Positions 27,200 through 36,577 of a stretch of DNA of 64,000 bases are shown here, piece after piece (position 1 is the stretch's first letter; every line of letters starts with the position of its first letter). The notes under the pieces were generated by a model. It had not been told where the DNA came from, did no database searches, and saw nothing but the letters and a program-made list of their open reading frames with translations. Location: the NCBI RefSeq assembly GCF_003386095.1, contig NZ_QREG01000007.1, positions 147,276-211,275 of the forward strand. Direction: 5' to 3'. The translations under genes were made by a program, and so were the position numbers. This stretch comes from Marinoscillum furvescens DSM 4134 (GTDB taxonomy: Bacteria > Bacteroidota > Bacteroidia > Cytophagales > Cyclobacteriaceae).

Positions 27200-28471
27200 A
27201 TGTTTCAGGATAACTCACCCCTTGCAGAGCGAATGCGCCCTTCTACCCTCGATGCCCTCATCGGGCAGGAGCACCTGGTAGGGGCCAAAGGAATTTTAAG
27301 GCGATCTATAGAGGCTAGCAGAGTGCCCTCCATGATCCTTTGGGGACCTCCCGGCACTGGCAAGACTACCATGGCCAACATTATTGCCAATCAGGTGAAA
27401 ATGCCCTTTCACACCCTCAGTGCTATCAGCTCTGGAGTGAAAGATGTGCGCGAGGTGATCGGCGGAATTCGTGCCGGCAGCAAGGCCATCCTTTTTATAG
27501 ATGAGATCCATCGGTTCAACAAGAGTCAGCAGGATGCCCTTCTGGGGGCTGTGGAGAAAGGCACCATCACGCTGATCGGTGCCACTACGGAAAACCCCAG
27601 TTTCGAGGTAAATGCCGCTTTGCTCTCACGCTGCCAGGTATATACACTCAACCATCTGAGTAAAGACCACCTCCTGAAAATCGTGCAGCAGGCACTGGCT
27701 GAGGACGTGGAGATGAAAAAACTTACGGTAGAGCTAAAAGAAACAGAAGCGCTTTTTAACCTCTCCGGTGGTGATGCTCGCAAGCTGCTCAATCTTTTTG
27801 AGCTGGTGGTAAAAAGCGATGAAGCGCAGGAACAAATCGTACTCACCGACGAAAAGGTCATTGCCGTAGCTCAGCGTAAAACAGTGCTCTATGACAAGCA
27901 GGGTGAGATGCACTACGACATCATATCTGCCTTTATCAAATCCATACGCGGTAGTGATCCCAATGCGGCGGTTTACTACCTCGCACGCATGATTGAGGGG
28001 GGCGAGGATGTGAAGTTTATCGCCCGGCGGCTAGTGATCCTGGCTTCCGAAGATATCGGCAATGCCAACCCCACCGCGCTGGTGATGGCTACTACCACCT
28101 TTCAGGCGGTAAATGTGATCGGCTATCCCGAGTCGCGTATCATCCTCTCGCAGTGTGTGACCTATCTGGCGTCCTCTCCAAAAAGCAATGCCAGCTACAT
28201 GGCCATCAACCAGGCCCAGCGGCTGGTTTCCCAAACGGGCGATCTGCCTGTACCCATGCCCATACGCAATGCACCTACTAAGCTCATGAAGGATCAGGGC
28301 TATGGCAAAGGCTACAAATATGCCCACGACTATCCCGGCAGCTTTGCGCCAATGGAGTTTCTTCCCGATGAAATCAAGGAAACAAAATTTTATGACCCAG
28401 GTAAAAACCCACGAGAAGAAGAGCTAAGAAAATTTTTGCGGAATCGCTGGAAAGAAAAGTACGGTTACTAA
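27200..28471 (+). CDS. rarA: Replication-associated recombination protein RarA/MgsA
   Basis: AAA+ ATPase of the clamp-loader-like MgsA/RarA/WRNIP1 family, acting at stalled forks. 423 residues from ATG 27200 ([28 protein letters not shown]); a GTG at 27173 is possible but overlaps the -7-like element. Walker [10 protein letters not shown] near 50, Walker [19 protein letters not shown], sensor [12 protein letters not shown], arginine finger region LLSRCQVY, and the C-terminal block [30 protein letters not shown] with the family tail. Preceded by the 21-bp repeat; hutI starts 34 nt after it and may be co-transcribed. Confidence 0.95.
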   Translation: MFQDNSPLAERMRPSTLDALIGQEHLVGAKGILRRSIEASRVPSMILWGPPGTGKTTMANIIANQVKMPFHTLSAISSGVKDVREVIGGIRAGSKAILFIDEIHRFNKSQQDALLGAVEKGTITLIGATTENPSFEVNAALLSRCQVYTLNHLSKDHLLKIVQQALAEDVEMKKLTVELKETEALFNLSGGDARKLLNLFELVVKSDEAQEQIVLTDEKVIAVAQRKTVLYDKQGEMHYDIISAFIKSIRGSDPNAAVYYLARMIEGGEDVKFIARRLVILASEDIGNANPTALVMATTTFQAVNVIGYPESRIILSQCVTYLASSPKSNASYMAINQAQRLVSQTGDLPVPMPIRNAPTKLMKDQGYGKGYKYAHDYPGSFAPMEFLPDEIKETKFYDPGKNPREEELRKFLRNRWKEKYGY

Positions 28472-28504
28472 TTTTTCAAAACCTAAACCAAACAACACCC
28501 CCAA

Positions 28505-29725
28505 ATGACGCACCCCAAACTAATAGGCCCAATCACACAGCTGGTGGCTTTGCCGGATATGCCGCTCAAAGGCGCCCTGGCCAACGATCAGCTCACGATT
28601 ATTTCACAGGCAGGCATCGTAGTGAAGGACGGGCTAATCGTAGCAATCGGGCCCTATGACACGTTTAATACTGAAGACTATCAGCTAGAAGTGCTTACGG
28701 AAGACTCGGTGGTGATCCCAGGAATGATCGATGCACATACCCACCTGATCTGGGCCGGCAGTAGAGCAGGAGACTATTCGCTGCGCACCGAAGGCAAAAG
28801 CTATCAGGACATACTGGCAGCGGGTGGAGGCATTTTCGACTCGGTCAGCAAAACCCAGGAGGCCACTTCGGAGGAGTTGAGAAAGAATGTTTTGATACGT
28901 GCATCCAGGCATCTGCGAGATGGCATCACCACCATAGAGGTCAAAACGGGCTATGGGCTGGAAGTAGCTAAAGAGCTGGAGCTGCTCAAGATCATCCGTC
29001 AGGCGCGAGCAGAAGCTGTGGCTGATTTGGTGCCTACTTGTCTGGCAGCCCATGTTTGTCCCAAGCGATTTGCTCCCGAGGAGTTTTTAGCGCATCTGGA
29101 GGCTGAGCTGCTCCCCAAGCTGCTGGTGAGCGGGTTGGCCAATCGCATCGATATATTCGTAGAGGAAAATGCTTTTCCACCGGCCGTGGCGCGGCCTTAT
29201 TTGGCAGCTGCCAAAAAGCTGGGGTTCGATCTTACCATCCATGCAGACCAGTTTACGGTAGGGGGTAGCGAGCTGGCGGTGGAGTTTGGAGCGCGTAGCG
29301 CAGATCACCTGGAGGCTTCTCAGGACCGGGAGATAGCGCTGCTGGCGAGTGCTGATGTGATCCCTGTGGCTTTGCCCGGGGCGTCTTTGGGGCTGGGCAT
29401 GCAGTTTACCCCGGCGCGTAAGCTCCTGGATGCTGGTGCCAGCCTGGCCATAGCCACTGACTGGAATCCTGGCAGTGCTCCTATGGGAGACTTGCTGGTG
29501 CAGGCCGCTTTGCTGGGAGCATACGAAAAATTGTCTGCGGCTGAGCTGCTGGCGGGCGTTACTTATAGGGCTGCGGCGGCATTGGGTCTGGCGGACAGAG
29601 GACGACTCGCCGTAGGGGAGCGAGCGGATTTTAGTGCATTTCCACTCACCGATTTCCGTGAAATTTTTTACAATCAGGGCAAAGTAAAACCCGAAATGGT
29701 GTGGAAGGCTGGTAATAAAGTCTGA
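28505..29725 (+). CDS. hutI: Imidazolonepropionase
   Basis: Third enzyme of histidine degradation: hydrolyses 4-imidazolone-5-propionate to N-formimino-glutamate. 406 residues, normal length. Amidohydrolase metal motif DAHTHLIWAGSR near 80, substrate block YSLRTEGKSYQDILAAGGGIFDSV, IEVKTGYGL, HADQF and the late Asp in IATDWNPGSAP. The codon usage is more GC-rich than the neighbours, as also in hutG. hutG follows by 26 nt; hutH and hutU are not in the window, so the pathway is split or continues elsewhere. Confidence 0.94.
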   Translation: MTHPKLIGPITQLVALPDMPLKGALANDQLTIISQAGIVVKDGLIVAIGPYDTFNTEDYQLEVLTEDSVVIPGMIDAHTHLIWAGSRAGDYSLRTEGKSYQDILAAGGGIFDSVSKTQEATSEELRKNVLIRASRHLRDGITTIEVKTGYGLEVAKELELLKIIRQARAEAVADLVPTCLAAHVCPKRFAPEEFLAHLEAELLPKLLVSGLANRIDIFVEENAFPPAVARPYLAAAKKLGFDLTIHADQFTVGGSELAVEFGARSADHLEASQDREIALLASADVIPVALPGASLGLGMQFTPARKLLDAGASLAIATDWNPGSAPMGDLLVQAALLGAYEKLSAAELLAGVTYRAAAALGLADRGRLAVGERADFSAFPLTDFREIFYNQGKVKPEMVWKAGNKV

Positions 29726-29751
29726 AAACACTACTTTTAACCCTAAGAACT

Positions 29752-30738
29752 ATGTATCAGATACCAAGTAAAAAGATATGGACTGGCCGCAATGACCACT
29801 TCGAGGGTGAAGATGGTTACCTCTGGCACCATGTAGTACAGCTCATGGATATAGATGGGCTGTCGGGTGCGGGAGTAGGCGCCAGCAATGTAGCAATGCT
29901 CGGTTTTGCTTCGGATGAGGGAGTGAGACGAAATCAGGGGCGTCCTGGGGCAAAAGACGGACCGTTAATCATTCGCAAGTCCCTTTGCAATATGGCGGTA
30001 CACTTTAAGCCCGAGGAGCTTACGCTGTGGGACATGGGTACAGTCACCGTAGACCGTGGCAAACTAGAAGCCGCGCAGGAGTTGCTGGCCGACCGTGTGA
30101 AGCGGCTGCTGGATCATGGCTATTTTCCTATACTGCTGGGTGGCGGACATGAGATCTCCTATGGGCATTACTCGGGAATCTACCAACACCTCAAGGACAA
30201 GCCGGACAATAAAATAGGCATCATCAACTTCGATGCGCACTTTGATTTTAGGTCTTATGCGCATGGGGCACATTCGGGTTCCTCTTTTCGGCAGATAGCC
30301 GATGACTGTGATAACCACGGAGACCAGATTTATTATTTACCCATTGGCATCAATCAGCAAGCCAACCCAAGGTCTTTGTTTAAACTTATGGACGTGTATA
30401 ACCAGAGCTACATAGACCTGGAAGACGTAACCATAGACAACATCAGTGCTTTAAAACAGCAGATCGGAGCCTTTATCTCCAAAGTAGATCATGTGTACAT
30501 CACGCTGGATCTGGACGTAATGTCCATGGGATTTAGCCCCGGAGTGAGTGCACCTGCGGCATTCGGTGTGTTCCCTTATTTGGTGCGTCAGATGTTAGAC
30601 GCTGCACTGGCCACTGGCAAAGTCATCAGCTTTGATATAGCGGAGTTTAACCCTGAGTATGACGATGGGCGAACAGCCAAGTTGGCAGCTTCATTTGTCT
30701 ATGATGTGGCTATGAGCCAAAAGGCTAAGAAACAATAG
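29752..30738 (+). CDS. hutG: Formimidoylglutamase
   Basis: Arginase-superfamily enzyme that cleaves N-formimidoyl-glutamate to glutamate and formamide. 328 residues. Mn-binding motifs of the ureohydrolases are present: [11 protein letters not shown] near 125, NFDAHFDFR with SGSSFRQ, and [21 protein letters not shown]. The partner hutI just upstream supports HutG over arginase or agmatinase. The 3' end overlaps the convergent RidA-like gene by 14 nt. Confidence 0.92.
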   Translation: MYQIPSKKIWTGRNDHFEGEDGYLWHHVVQLMDIDGLSGAGVGASNVAMLGFASDEGVRRNQGRPGAKDGPLIIRKSLCNMAVHFKPEELTLWDMGTVTVDRGKLEAAQELLADRVKRLLDHGYFPILLGGGHEISYGHYSGIYQHLKDKPDNKIGIINFDAHFDFRSYAHGAHSGSSFRQIADDCDNHGDQIYYLPIGINQQANPRSLFKLMDVYNQSYIDLEDVTIDNISALKQQIGAFISKVDHVYITLDLDVMSMGFSPGVSAPAAFGVFPYLVRQMLDAALATGKVISFDIAEFNPEYDDGRTAKLAASFVYDVAMSQKAKKQ

Positions 30739-31105
30739 CTGTAGCTTCTATCTCTATCAGAAAATCAGGATCTATCAATGCGCTCACCTCCACCATGGAG
30801 GTGGCGGGTTTGATATCAGCAAAATACTCTCCGTGGGCTTTGCCAAAGGCTTCCCACTGGCTGATGTCGGTGACAAACATGCGGGTGCGGACTACATCCG
30901 AAAGGGAAGCACCAGCTCGCTTCAGCGTTTCTTCTATGACCTCCAGGCAGCAGATCGCTTGCTCATAGGCGGACCCGTAGATCGGTAGTCCGTCGCGCAC
31001 AGGTGCAGTACCGGAGATTTCTATAGTATTGCCGATTTTTACTGCCCGGCAGTAGCCTACTTCGTCTTCCCAGGGAGCACCGGAAGAGATATTTGTTCTA
31101 TTCAT
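30725..31105 (-). CDS. RidA-family (YjgF/YER057c) protein
   Basis: 126 residues, the size of trimeric RidA proteins. [21 protein letters not shown] and the C-terminal [26 protein letters not shown] are clear. Archetypal RidA proteins have an Arg in the PxRS(C/T)VEV motif that is needed to bind the carboxylate of 2-aminoacrylate; here Thr is at that place, so this is one of the other Rid subfamilies and deaminase activity on imines is doubtful. A role near amino-acid breakdown is suggested by hutG, but they are convergent rather than co-transcribed. Confidence 0.88.
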   Translation of the reverse strand: MNRTNISSGAPWEDEVGYCRAVKIGNTIEISGTAPVRDGLPIYGSAYEQAICCLEVIEETLKRAGASLSDVVRTRMFVTDISQWEAFGKAHGEYFADIKPATSMVEVSALIDPDFLIEIEATAIVS

Positions 31106-31171
31106 TGTTGTTCGGTTATCGTTTGAGGTGATAGTGCAAACTGTACTACAACCGGCTGGCCACTCACGCTT

Positions 31172-31759
31172 TCAAAAAAGCGGCTGTAGGAGGTTTTGAG
31201 CGTTGGTCCGTGTTTCTTCTAATATGCCCATTTTCAATGCCGAAGCACGGATGTCTTGTTCTGCTACCTCGTAGAGCTCTTCCATAAACAGCTTGCGATC
31301 TTTTGGCGAAAGCCCCTGAATCTCCAGGTCGTACAGTCGGGAGTTTTCCAGGTCAATTTTGAAGTAGCATAGCTCAGGGGCAGGCAGGGTAATGTATACC
31401 GTATCTTTTCTATGTCGGATGTGGTCTTTTTTGACTTGTGTGAGGTCTACACACCCTACGGCGCTGCCCTTGCTGATGAGCACAGCTCGGGAGTCGGGTA
31501 CGATGGTCGGTAGCTTAAACAGCTTGAGGTCTATACGGTCGGCAGCCTTTTGGATCTCCGTCACTTCCTGAAAGTGGTAGCGCACCAGCTCCACTTTTCC
31601 CAGCGATTCTACCCGCGTGAGCAAGGCAGACTGATAAGTGTTTTTGGCCCCGGGAGCAATGCCAATGTCGAGCTTTTCTGCGATAAGCAGCCAGCTGAGG
31701 AGGGCTACCACTATGAGCCACGGCAGCATTTTGAGGATGATGCGAAGCAGTGCTATCAT
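31172..31759 (-). CDS. DUF4230 domain membrane-anchored protein
   Basis: 195 residues. One N-terminal membrane helix ([23 protein letters not shown]) followed by a DUF4230-like domain: [70 protein letters not shown] and an acidic helix near the end. Widespread in Bacteroidota and Firmicutes; function unknown. It is divergent from the AGCS symporter gene with about 115 nt between and 66 nt upstream of the RidA gene on the same strand. Confidence 0.85.
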   Translation of the reverse strand: MIALLRIILKMLPWLIVVALLSWLLIAEKLDIGIAPGAKNTYQSALLTRVESLGKVELVRYHFQEVTEIQKAADRIDLKLFKLPTIVPDSRAVLISKGSAVGCVDLTQVKKDHIRHRKDTVYITLPAPELCYFKIDLENSRLYDLEIQGLSPKDRKLFMEELYEVAEQDIRASALKMGILEETRTNAQNLLQPLF

Positions 31760-31874
31760 GCCTCCAAGTTATTCGGATTGCGCTTCAAATCAAAGGACGA
31801 GATGCGGGTGTACATACTTTGGTGAGAATCATTACTTTTGTCGGTTTAAGAAACATCAACCCATACATACATTT

Positions 31875-33599
31875 ATGCGAGAAGTAAACGAATTTCTTAC
31901 GCTCATCGATAGCTTCATCGGCAGTGCCTGGTGGTTTCCTTATGCCTTGCTAGGTACAGGACTCTTCTTCACCTTATACCTTAAATTCCCTCAAATACGC
32001 TTTTTCCGTCATGCCGTGAGGATTGTGACCGGAAAGTATGACCGAAAAGATCTTCCTGGAGATACCTCACACTTTCAGGCACTGGCTACTGCGCTTTCGG
32101 GTACGGTAGGTACTGGCAACATCGCGGGTGTGGCGTTTGCAGTGCACCTGGGAGGGCCTGCGGCGCTGTTTTGGATGCTCGTTACGGCCGCTTTGGGTAT
32201 GTGTACCAAGTTTGTGGAGGTTTCGCTTTCGCATAAATACCGTACCAAGCTCCCCGATGGTACTATGGCTGGAGGTCCCATGTACTACATGAAAAATGCG
32301 GAGTTTAAGTTTCGAGGTAAAAAAGTCAGCCTGAAGTGGTTGGCAGCCATCTTTGCTTTTGCTACGGTACTTTCCTCTTTCGGTACGGGTAGTTTGCCTC
32401 AGATCAATAGTATTTCCAGTACACTGCTAGCTACTTTTGGGATCGATCAGGTGATCACTGGGGCTGTGCTTGCGGTGTTCCTTGGATTGGTTATCATAGG
32501 TGGGATCAAACGTATCGCGGCGGTTACGTCCAAGCTTGTACCCGGCATGGCGATCATCTATTTCATCGGGGCTTTTGCCGTGATCTTTTTCAACTATGAA
32601 AACATCGTTCCTTCACTTGCAGCTATTTTCGGAGATATCTTTAGTGGCACTGCAGCTACCGGAGGATTTATCGGTGCGAATCTCGCCTTTGCTTTCAATA
32701 GAGGTGTAAACCGTGGCTTGTTTTCCAACGAAGCTGGACAAGGGTCAGCACCGATCGCGCACGCATCGGCCAAAGCCAATGAGCCGCTTTCTGAAGGTAT
32801 GGTGGCTATTTTGGAACCATTTATCGATACCATTATCATTTGTACCGTTACTGGACTGGTACTGTTGTCTTCTGGTGTGTGGGCCGAAAAGCACCAAAAT
32901 CAGTTTGAATATGCGGAAATAGAAATTCTCGCAGACCAGTATAAGGAGACGGTGCCTGAGCACAAAGACAAAATCTACAGGCATTTAAATGAAATTGAAG
33001 CATTGCCTACTTTCTCGGGCGAGTTGCGTGTAGAGAATGGTAAAATAGTCAATGACGATATCACCTTTATCCATGCACGGAGTTTTGCGGACAACATCAC
33101 CGTATTTAAAAACGAAGGCTTGCTGGACGAAGAAGTATTCTCCGGGGTGATCAAAATCCAAAATGGTGATGTGGTGGATGAGCGACCGCTCAAGTTTATC
33201 GGTGAGTCACTGGTACACAGTGCTCCGCTGACGGCATTGGCATTCAATAGAGGCTTTTTCGGAGATTATGGCCAGTACATCGTATCGATCGGTTTGTTGC
33301 TTTTTGCATTTAGTACGGCTATTAGCTGGTCTTACTACGGTGACCGAGCTATGACGTACCTGTTTGGGCCAAGGTCTGTGATCTACTATCGTATCGTTTA
33401 TGTAGTGGCCTTTTTCTTTGCGGCATTCCAGGATACTACCATCATCTGGACGCTTTCGGCCATTACCATTGCCCTGATGACCCTCCCTAACCTGATCGGG
33501 ATCATCTGGCTAAGACGAGATATGAAAAAGACCATCAGGGAATACGGAGATTTCTTCGAGGAGAATTTCCCTGGGTCCAAACATCCGAAGTTTAAGTAG
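31875..33599 (+). CDS. AGCS-family alanine/glycine:cation symporter with soluble insertion
   Basis: 574 residues from the ATG at 31875 ([16 protein letters not shown]); a frame to 31638 would run antisense through DUF4230 and is rejected. AGCS motifs: [74 protein letters not shown] and [22 protein letters not shown]. Sodium-driven uptake of small amino acids is expected. Between about residues 345 and 450 there is a hydrophilic stretch ([15 protein letters not shown] through [14 protein letters not shown]) not present in the 450-490-residue members, lying between two membrane helices. Its role is unknown. Confidence 0.9.
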   Translation: MREVNEFLTLIDSFIGSAWWFPYALLGTGLFFTLYLKFPQIRFFRHAVRIVTGKYDRKDLPGDTSHFQALATALSGTVGTGNIAGVAFAVHLGGPAALFWMLVTAALGMCTKFVEVSLSHKYRTKLPDGTMAGGPMYYMKNAEFKFRGKKVSLKWLAAIFAFATVLSSFGTGSLPQINSISSTLLATFGIDQVITGAVLAVFLGLVIIGGIKRIAAVTSKLVPGMAIIYFIGAFAVIFFNYENIVPSLAAIFGDIFSGTAATGGFIGANLAFAFNRGVNRGLFSNEAGQGSAPIAHASAKANEPLSEGMVAILEPFIDTIIICTVTGLVLLSSGVWAEKHQNQFEYAEIEILADQYKETVPEHKDKIYRHLNEIEALPTFSGELRVENGKIVNDDITFIHARSFADNITVFKNEGLLDEEVFSGVIKIQNGDVVDERPLKFIGESLVHSAPLTALAFNRGFFGDYGQYIVSIGLLLFAFSTAISWSYYGDRAMTYLFGPRSVIYYRIVYVVAFFFAAFQDTTIIWTLSAITIALMTLPNLIGIIWLRRDMKKTIREYGDFFEENFPGSKHPKFK

Positions 33600-33619
33600 G
33601 ATTGATAGAGCTGAAAACA

Positions 33620-33656
33620 AAGTCTCTCTGGCACGTGCCAGAGAGACTTTTTTGTT
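33620..33656 (+). terminator. Terminator of the AGCS symporter
   Basis: AAGTCTCTCTGGCAC and GTGCCAGAGAGACTT form a perfect 15-bp palindrome at 33620-33649, followed by T runs. Very strong. Confidence 0.95.
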
Positions 33657-33811
33657 TTTGGAAGAAGCTGATTGCTCCTAAAGCAAGAAGAAGGGTCAGC
33701 TTGAGCTTGTCCAAAGGTTAGACATTTCCTCAAAGTAGCGTCAGGTTTAAATTACAACATGTCAATCAAAGAATTTTGCCCTGACGTGCTTGCATGTCAG
33801 GGTGTTTTTTT
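33657..33811 (+). ncRNA. Possible small transcript between two terminators
   Basis: After the AGCS terminator there are about 120 nt without a gene, then CCCTGAC (33779-33785), a 10-nt loop, GTCAGGG (33796-33802) and T7 at 33805-33811, a second good terminator. A terminator with no upstream gene implies either a small RNA in 33657-33811 or a back-up stop for readthrough. No promoter was identified. The remainder up to 33908 is the leader of the M28 peptidase and shows nothing special. Confidence 0.35.
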
Positions 33812-33908
33812 GCCTTACACGCCATGCCTGCTACCGATCAAATAATCTTCACTCGGGATCTGGATATCAAAGGTTAGCTTTGGGCTCAACCCAAAAAACT
33901 GAAAAGGA

Positions 33909-35381
33909 ATGAAACAAGCACTTATGATACTTGGAGTGCTGGTAGCGGTAGCTGCTGGTGCCCAAAAGAAGGTGGTCAAGCAAATCGATAGCGAAGTGTC
34001 ACTTACCGAGCTCAAGGCTCACCTCTATTTTTTAGCTGCTGACGAACTCAGGGGACGCAATACGGGCACCCTGGAAAATGAAATAGCTGCGCGATACATT
34101 GCGGAGCGCTTTCGGGCTTATGGCGTGAAGACGCCTCCCGGCATGGATACGTACATGCAGCCGGTGAAGCTTACCAAAGGTGTCTCCCCCCAGCAAACGA
34201 CTTTTCAGGTGGCAGACAGCACTTTTGGGCTGGACGATATGGTTTTCTATTCGTCTTCGAATGGGACGTTTTCTGGAGAGCTGGTTTATGTCAACTTCGG
34301 TCTGGAGGAGGATCTGGAAGGTCTGGACCTGAAAGGTAAAATAGTGGTGGCTAAAGTAGGTAATGGCAATCCGGAAGATCGGTTGTCTCCCTATACCCGT
34401 CAAAAGCGGGATGCTTGTTTGGAAGCGGGCGCTGTGGCGTTGGTGGAGCTTTACCGTCCGGGGAAATACCCCTGGAAAATGATCCAGTACTACTTTTCGG
34501 GAGAGAAATTTTCGCTGGATCTGGGCAGCGAAGACGGTGAGGATGATACCTTTCCTATCGCCTGGCTGCTAGACGATGCGGGTTTGGTGAAGTTTTTTGA
34601 ATCACAAAATGGGACCAATGCGAGCATTACTATAGGCGGACAAGCCAATGAATCACTCACCGTGCCCAACGTAGTGGGCTACATCGAAGGGACAGATCCC
34701 GAGCTCAAGGATGAATATGTGATGATTACTGCCCATTTTGATCACGTGGGGGTGAGCAATGTAGAAGGTGACTCCATCTGGAACGGAGCACGTGACAATG
34801 GCATAGGTATCGCGAACATGCTCACTGCTGCGGAGTATTTGGGTAAAAACCCGCCCAAGCGATCAGTGGCCTTTTTGGCATGCAATGCCGAAGAAAAAGG
34901 CCTCCTGGGCAGCGCGTGGTATGCGGAAAACCCGGTTTTCCCGCTGGAGAAAACTGTATATGACCTCAATACGGACACCGGAGGCTACAATGATGTGAGC
35001 AAAGTGACGGTGGTAGGTTTTCACCGCACCAGTGTGACGCCTTTGTTTGCACAGGCGGCTGATGCATTCGGTTTGGAAGCCATCGACGACCCACTGCCAG
35101 AAGAAAACTACTACGATCGGTCGGACAATGTGAGCTTTGCGGCGAAAGGCGTACCTGCCGTATCCTATGACCCTGGCTACACGGAGATGAATGAAGAAAT
35201 CACCAAATACTACCATCAGCCGGAGGATGAGGCACACACATTGGATTATGACTACCTCACCAAGTACTCCAAGTCATTTATCTACGCAGTTACTTTGATT
35301 GGCAACTACACCGGAGAGATCTTCTGGACTGAAGGAGATAAATACGAAGACGAGGGCAAGGCACTATACGGGAAAAACTAA
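33909..35381 (+). CDS. Secreted M28 family aminopeptidase with PA domain
   Basis: 490 residues with a signal peptide (MKQALMILGVLVAVAAGAQ). An N-terminal cap (LKAHLYFLAADELRGRNTGTLENEIAARYIAERF) leads into a PA-like insertion (about 110-225, GELVYVNFGL, DLKGKIVVAKVGN). The M28 zinc core has the expected ligands in order: AHFDHVG (His), NGARDNGIG (Asp), NAEEKGLLGS (Glu pair, catalytic and metal), LNTDTGGYND (Asp) and YHQPEDEAHT (His). Exported peptidase, cleaving N-terminal residues from peptides in the periplasm or outside. A single gene with a terminator. Confidence 0.9.
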   Translation: MKQALMILGVLVAVAAGAQKKVVKQIDSEVSLTELKAHLYFLAADELRGRNTGTLENEIAARYIAERFRAYGVKTPPGMDTYMQPVKLTKGVSPQQTTFQVADSTFGLDDMVFYSSSNGTFSGELVYVNFGLEEDLEGLDLKGKIVVAKVGNGNPEDRLSPYTRQKRDACLEAGAVALVELYRPGKYPWKMIQYYFSGEKFSLDLGSEDGEDDTFPIAWLLDDAGLVKFFESQNGTNASITIGGQANESLTVPNVVGYIEGTDPELKDEYVMITAHFDHVGVSNVEGDSIWNGARDNGIGIANMLTAAEYLGKNPPKRSVAFLACNAEEKGLLGSAWYAENPVFPLEKTVYDLNTDTGGYNDVSKVTVVGFHRTSVTPLFAQAADAFGLEAIDDPLPEENYYDRSDNVSFAAKGVPAVSYDPGYTEMNEEITKYYHQPEDEAHTLDYDYLTKYSKSFIYAVTLIGNYTGEIFWTEGDKYEDEGKALYGKN

Positions 35382-35403
35382 GCGCTATTGATCACGGATT
35401 TAT

Positions 35404-35433
35404 AAAGCCCCGGAGGAAACTTCGGGGCTTTTT
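35404..35433 (+). terminator. Terminator of the M28 peptidase gene
   Basis: AAAGCCCCG, short loop, CGGGGCTTTTT. The stem may also serve msrA on the opposite strand, whose stop is at 35432. Confidence 0.88.
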
Positions 35434-35920
35434 ACTTCATGTGTTGGTCGTGCTTTTGGCGCAGCTTACGGAGCTTAGGAGTGATATAGGTTTGGCAAAA
35501 TGGTTTGTCAGGATTGGAGAGGTAGTAGTGGAGGTATTGTTCCTCATTTAGCCGGAAGTGCTCCAGAGGGAGCACTTTGGTGATGATTGGTTGTTCAAAA
35601 TCTGTTTGACAGCTGGTAATGGCCTTTTGACAGCTTCGTATTTGTTCAGGGGTAGTGGTATAAACCGCCGAGCGGTATTTTTGGCGCAAGCTATGGTTAC
35701 TTGTACAGGCGTGCGTGTAGAGGTGAATGGCTATGAGATCAGCCAGACTGATGATGGCCGGTTGGTAGTGTACTTTTACTGCCTCTGAGTATTGGTTATA
35801 GGGTATTCCTGAGGCAATCCAGCCTTGCTCCACAAGACTCACTCCTTTCAAAGACTCAAATACCGCCTCGGTGCACCAGTGGCAACCGCCCCCAAACCCG
35901 ATGATGGCTGGAGCTATCAC
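35432..35920 (-). CDS. msrA: Peptide-methionine (S)-S-oxide reductase
   Basis: Repairs methionine sulfoxide in proteins. 162 residues. The active-site block is GFGGGCHWCTEAVFE near 8-22 rather than the usual GCFWC: His replaces Phe, a variant known in some short Bacteroidota forms but worth noting. GWIASGIPYNQYSEAVKVHYQP and HLYTHACTSN are the other conserved parts; the EQYLHYYLSNPDKPFC block near the end contains a possible resolving Cys. It starts 4 nt after the SGNH hydrolase gene ends, forming a two-gene operon. Confidence 0.85.
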   Translation of the reverse strand: MIAPAIIGFGGGCHWCTEAVFESLKGVSLVEQGWIASGIPYNQYSEAVKVHYQPAIISLADLIAIHLYTHACTSNHSLRQKYRSAVYTTTPEQIRSCQKAITSCQTDFEQPIITKVLPLEHFRLNEEQYLHYYLSNPDKPFCQTYITPKLRKLRQKHDQHMK

Positions 35921-35924
35921 GGTA

Positions 35925-36521
35925 TTAAATCCCCAGATGCTTGCGGACTACTCCTTTCCAGATTCTATAGCCTTCAGCATTAAGGTGGAGCTGGTCTTCT
36001 ACGTACAGCTCAGGCCGAGCTACTCCATTTTCATTGAGCATGGAGTTGTGCACGTCTATCAGCGAAGCTTTCCCCAGGGCAAGAAGTTCTTTGCGTATCA
36101 GCTGGTTTGTCAGCTGTATTTCCGGGAGCAGGTGTGTGCGTATGGGGCTGGGTTTTATGGAGATAAAGTCCATTGGCACATCGGGGTAGTTCATGCGCAC
36201 CAGTTTGGTCAGCATCCGAAATTTCTTCAGTACTTTTTCTGGAGGAATGCCTGCAGCCAGGTCATTGTCACCTACATAGATGATAACACGCGAGGGCTTA
36301 ATGCGCGCAAATACCCGGTCAAAATAGTAGATGCACCAGGAAAAAGAAGATCCCCCAAAGCCCAGATTGATCACATTGAGCGGAGAGAGGTCTTCTTCCA
36401 GTGTTTCCCAAAGCCGTATGGATGAGCTGCCATAAAAAGCAATCAAATCGTCCTGGTGGGGATGGTCGAGGATTTTATTTTCTAGTGCCTGTATTTCGCC
36501 TTCAAACTCTAACTTCATCAT
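35925..36521 (-). CDS. SGNH/GDSL-type hydrolase
   Basis: 198 residues. Block I YGSSSIRLWETLEED has the Ser nucleophile in a GSSSI variant of GDS; block II NLGFGGSSF supplies Gly; block III VGDNDLAAG supplies Asn; block V EDQLHLNAEGYRIWKGVV carries the Asp-x-x-His pair. No signal peptide, so cytoplasmic. An esterase or acylhydrolase on small or lipid substrates is expected. Upstream of msrA in the same operon. Confidence 0.88.
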   Translation of the reverse strand: MMKLEFEGEIQALENKILDHPHQDDLIAFYGSSSIRLWETLEEDLSPLNVINLGFGGSSFSWCIYYFDRVFARIKPSRVIIYVGDNDLAAGIPPEKVLKKFRMLTKLVRMNYPDVPMDFISIKPSPIRTHLLPEIQLTNQLIRKELLALGKASLIDVHNSMLNENGVARPELYVEDQLHLNAEGYRIWKGVVRKHLGI

Positions 36522-36577
36522 TCGCTCTGTGTGTCTGAGGAATAAGTCTTAATCGCAAAGGTTTGCATAGCTGTGCA

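Noticed and set aside
31638..31874. N-terminal extension of the AGCS symporter
   Set aside because: It is antisense to the DUF4230 gene and lacks symporter-like sequence; the family start is at 31875.
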